Below, one piece after another: positions 62,549 through 64,000 of a stretch of DNA of 64,000 nucleotides. The notes under the pieces are model-generated. The model saw nothing but the letters and a program-made list of their open reading frames with translations. It did no database searches and was not told where the DNA came from. The first letter of the stretch is position 1. Each line of letters opens with the position of its first letter. The stretch is taken from assembly GCA_902780525.1 (NCBI GenBank), contig CACZFL010000007.1:1-64000 (forward strand), given 5' to 3'. A program made the translations under genes and the position numbers. This stretch comes from an uncultured bacterium. Its GTDB lineage: Bacteria; Cyanobacteriota; Vampirovibrionia; Gastranaerophilales; Gastranaerophilaceae.

Positions 62549-62575
62549 ATATCGGCAGATTTTATTTAAACTTTA
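62549..62575 (-). promoter_or_regulatory. sigma-28 promoter of the giant repeat protein gene
   Basis: Read leftward, TAAAGTTT (62575-62568), exactly 11 nt and GCCGATAT (62556-62549). This is the enterobacterial FliA consensus except for the last base. The predicted start at about 62542 leaves a 31-nt leader with the ribosome-binding site. Confidence 0.9.
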
Positions 62576-62623
62576 GCTTTTATCGGGTATTTGTTACATA
62601 AATTTACATAAATTCTAAATATA

Positions 62624-63505
62624 TTAAGCATCAAAATTGTTGGTTATTGTATAAAAATATTCAAGTATTTGTGAAAAATAAGTAAGGTCTGAATCACCGT
62701 TTATTATTATATCTGCTTCATCTCTATACGGCTTAACATATTTTTCACCTGCAACCATAATATAATCCCAATGTTTTTTAGCGTTCTGTTCATCCTGATT
62801 TCTTTCTGCACATGCTCGGCGCATAAAACGGTCTTTTCTTATATTAATATCAGTTTCAACATAAACCTTGATATCATAGATATCTTTATTGTTGCTGTAC
62901 ATTGACGCCATTCCTTCAACTACAACAATTTTTTTAGACGGCACAAACTTTGCATGCGGAACTGAGACTCCTGTACCGTTCAGCAGGTATTCCGGTGTAT
63001 ATATATCTTCGCCCTGAGAAAGACTCTCCAGATCATCTCTTAATATATCAAGCTGAAAACTATTTGGAGAATCAACATCATAACCGTTATCTCTTAAATT
63101 ATCAAAAGTGCCAAATTTTTTAATCAAAGCGGAAATGTCATTAAAATAATTATCTGTTGACATTATCGTAACCGGCATATTAAATTTTTCGATAACTCTC
63201 TTGATTTCATTACAAATTGTTGATTTACCAGAAGCTGATTCACCTGTAATACCTATCATTATCCTTTTTGTCGGATTCTGAACCAAACGTTTTGTAAACC
63301 TGTTAATAAAATCGTGTTTAATACTGTTAAAAATTGGCTGTTTAGCTTTATTATCATAAGCCATCAATTGTTTAAACTTTGACTGCAAATAGAATGCAAG
63401 AAATTCCCGCCCTGTCTTTTGATTGAAATCAGGTTTTAAAATTTTGTCATTTGAATTAACTTCTTTTTGTATTATATGGGCAAAGCCCTTATTATCTTCG
63501 TTCAT
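62624..63505 (-). CDS. uridine kinase/phosphoribulokinase-family P-loop kinase
   Basis: The 293-residue protein has an N-terminal extension of about 75 residues, then the PRK/Udk kinase fold. Features are Walker A GITGESASGKST, STDNYFND (substrate-binding Asp) and KKIVVVEGMASMYS (Walker B region). The lid region has RKDRFMRRACAERNQD, and the C-terminal helix ADIIINGDSDLTY matches uridine kinases. Uridine phosphorylation is likely but not certain, and the extension is unusual. The start lacks a clear ribosome-binding site. Confidence 0.8.
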   Translation of the reverse strand: MNEDNKGFAHIIQKEVNSNDKILKPDFNQKTGREFLAFYLQSKFKQLMAYDNKAKQPIFNSIKHDFINRFTKRLVQNPTKRIMIGITGESASGKSTICNEIKRVIEKFNMPVTIMSTDNYFNDISALIKKFGTFDNLRDNGYDVDSPNSFQLDILRDDLESLSQGEDIYTPEYLLNGTGVSVPHAKFVPSKKIVVVEGMASMYSNNKDIYDIKVYVETDINIRKDRFMRRACAERNQDEQNAKKHWDYIMVAGEKYVKPYRDEADIIINGDSDLTYFSQILEYFYTITNNFDA

Positions 63506-63549
63506 ACTGTTACACTACTATATGACAAAATAATTTTAAACGCAAATAA

Positions 63550-64000
63550 TTAATCAAATAATTCGCTTATTTTGTCGGCTATATCACGAGGGTCTATTTC
63601 CTGAGTAATCTTATTAATATCCTGTGCGGCTTGATATAATTTAGCTGCTTCTACTTTATCACCAACGATTGATATTGCTCTTGCAAGGTTAAAATGAGCC
63701 AAAGCATAGTTAGGATTTGTTTCAACAGCTTTTCTAAAGTATTCAATTGATTTTTTAACTCTGCCTAAGTCATCAAGATAAATAACACCGAGATTATTAT
63801 ACGCAATATCATACTGATCATTATACTTAATCGCAAGTTCATACGACTTCATAGCTTCTTCTGTATCACCTTTTCCCCAATATAGGAAGCCAAGGTTACA
63901 GTGGATTTTTGCATTATGAGGTTCAAATTCTAGAGCCTGTCTGTAAATCTGCAGAGCATTATCGTAGTCCTCTTTGTCATAAAAGGCACTTCCGAGGTTT
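63550..64000 (-). CDS. tetratricopeptide-repeat protein, 5' end outside the window
   Basis: Only the C-terminal 149 residues or so are present; the open frame runs through the right edge. At least four TPR units are visible (for example NLGSAFYDKEDYDNALQIYRQALEFEPHN and NLGVIYLDDLGRVKKSIEYFRKAVETNPNY), then a short acidic tail ending ISELFD. The internal ATG at 63852 is not the start, because the repeat pattern continues unbroken upstream of it. The uridine-kinase-like gene follows 44 nt downstream. Confidence 0.85.
   Translation of the reverse strand, partial: NLGSAFYDKEDYDNALQIYRQALEFEPHNAKIHCNLGFLYWGKGDTEEAMKSYELAIKYNDQYDIAYNNLGVIYLDDLGRVKKSIEYFRKAVETNPNYALAHFNLARAISIVGDKVEAAKLYQAAQDINKITQEIDPRDIADKISELFD

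Noticed and set aside
1-64000. CRISPR arrays, insertion sequences or prophage
   Set aside because: No regularly spaced repeats, transposase, integrase or phage structural gene was seen; the only direct repeats are those near tRNA-Lys and short motifs.

Overview
The window is AT-rich and gene-dense. It looks like a chromosomal segment of a diderm, non-photosynthetic relative of cyanobacteria, most likely a gut Gastranaerophilales (Vampirovibrionia/Melainabacteria) bacterium. That assignment is an inference. It rests on a WaaA Kdo transferase and a TonB/ExbB/ExbD system (outer membrane), flagellar FlhB and sigma-28, a Tic20-like membrane protein, repeated LFG-type helical motifs, and many small lineage-type proteins without recognisable families. 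No phage, insertion sequence or CRISPR array was seen.

Layout. 1-2 kb: flhB and a sigma-28 (fliA) gene, transcribed leftward. 2-9 kb: small proteins of unknown function, clpP, metK with a structured leader, a LOG-family protein and a 50-residue gene. 9-12.3 kb: FkbM methyltransferase, dicarboxylate/amino-acid symporter, ilvE. 12.3-17.1 kb: an envelope block with two secreted VirB10-like domain proteins, two TonB-C proteins, ExbB and two ExbD. 17.2-21.1 kb: a glycine-rich coiled-coil protein, tRNA-Lys with a duplicated 3' end, and a calpain-like protein. 21.2-29.5 kb: rarA, a GT39-type glycosyltransferase, waaA, dnaE. 29.5-37.1 kb: the obg-tadA-TIGR02757-pheA operon (leftward), tsaD, and the amidase-murI operon. 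37.3-41.3 kb: two coiled-coil proteins and a TOPRIM protein. 41.6-51.7 kb: gpmI-SNF2-histidine kinase operon, an FAD oxidoreductase with an MnmC-like methyltransferase, thiL-ispD. 51.8-64 kb: a repeat-containing exported protein, the rpiB-rsfS-TPR-Tic20-like operon, a second calpain-like protein, a GH13 enzyme, a 1,419-residue repeat protein, a uridine-kinase-like protein and a truncated TPR gene.

How the genes connect. Three near-consensus sigma-28 promoters (TAAAGTTT, 11-12 nt, GCCGATAT) lie in the window together with the sigma-28 gene. One drives a gene just beyond the left edge. The other two drive a calpain-like cysteine protease and the 1,419-residue repeat protein. Neither protein has a signal peptide, so both are candidates for export by, or association with, the flagellar apparatus. 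A second, smaller calpain-like protein lies at 55.1 kb. This possible motility-coupled protease/repeat-protein set is the most interesting biology here.

Regulation. Two gene-expression themes stand out. At least six genes carry an exact TATAAT box 5-7 nt before the start codon with no Shine-Dalgarno, implying leaderless mRNAs, and several more fit loosely. The metK leader can fold into an H-type pseudoknot that pairs with its own Shine-Dalgarno, which would suit a SAM-type riboswitch.
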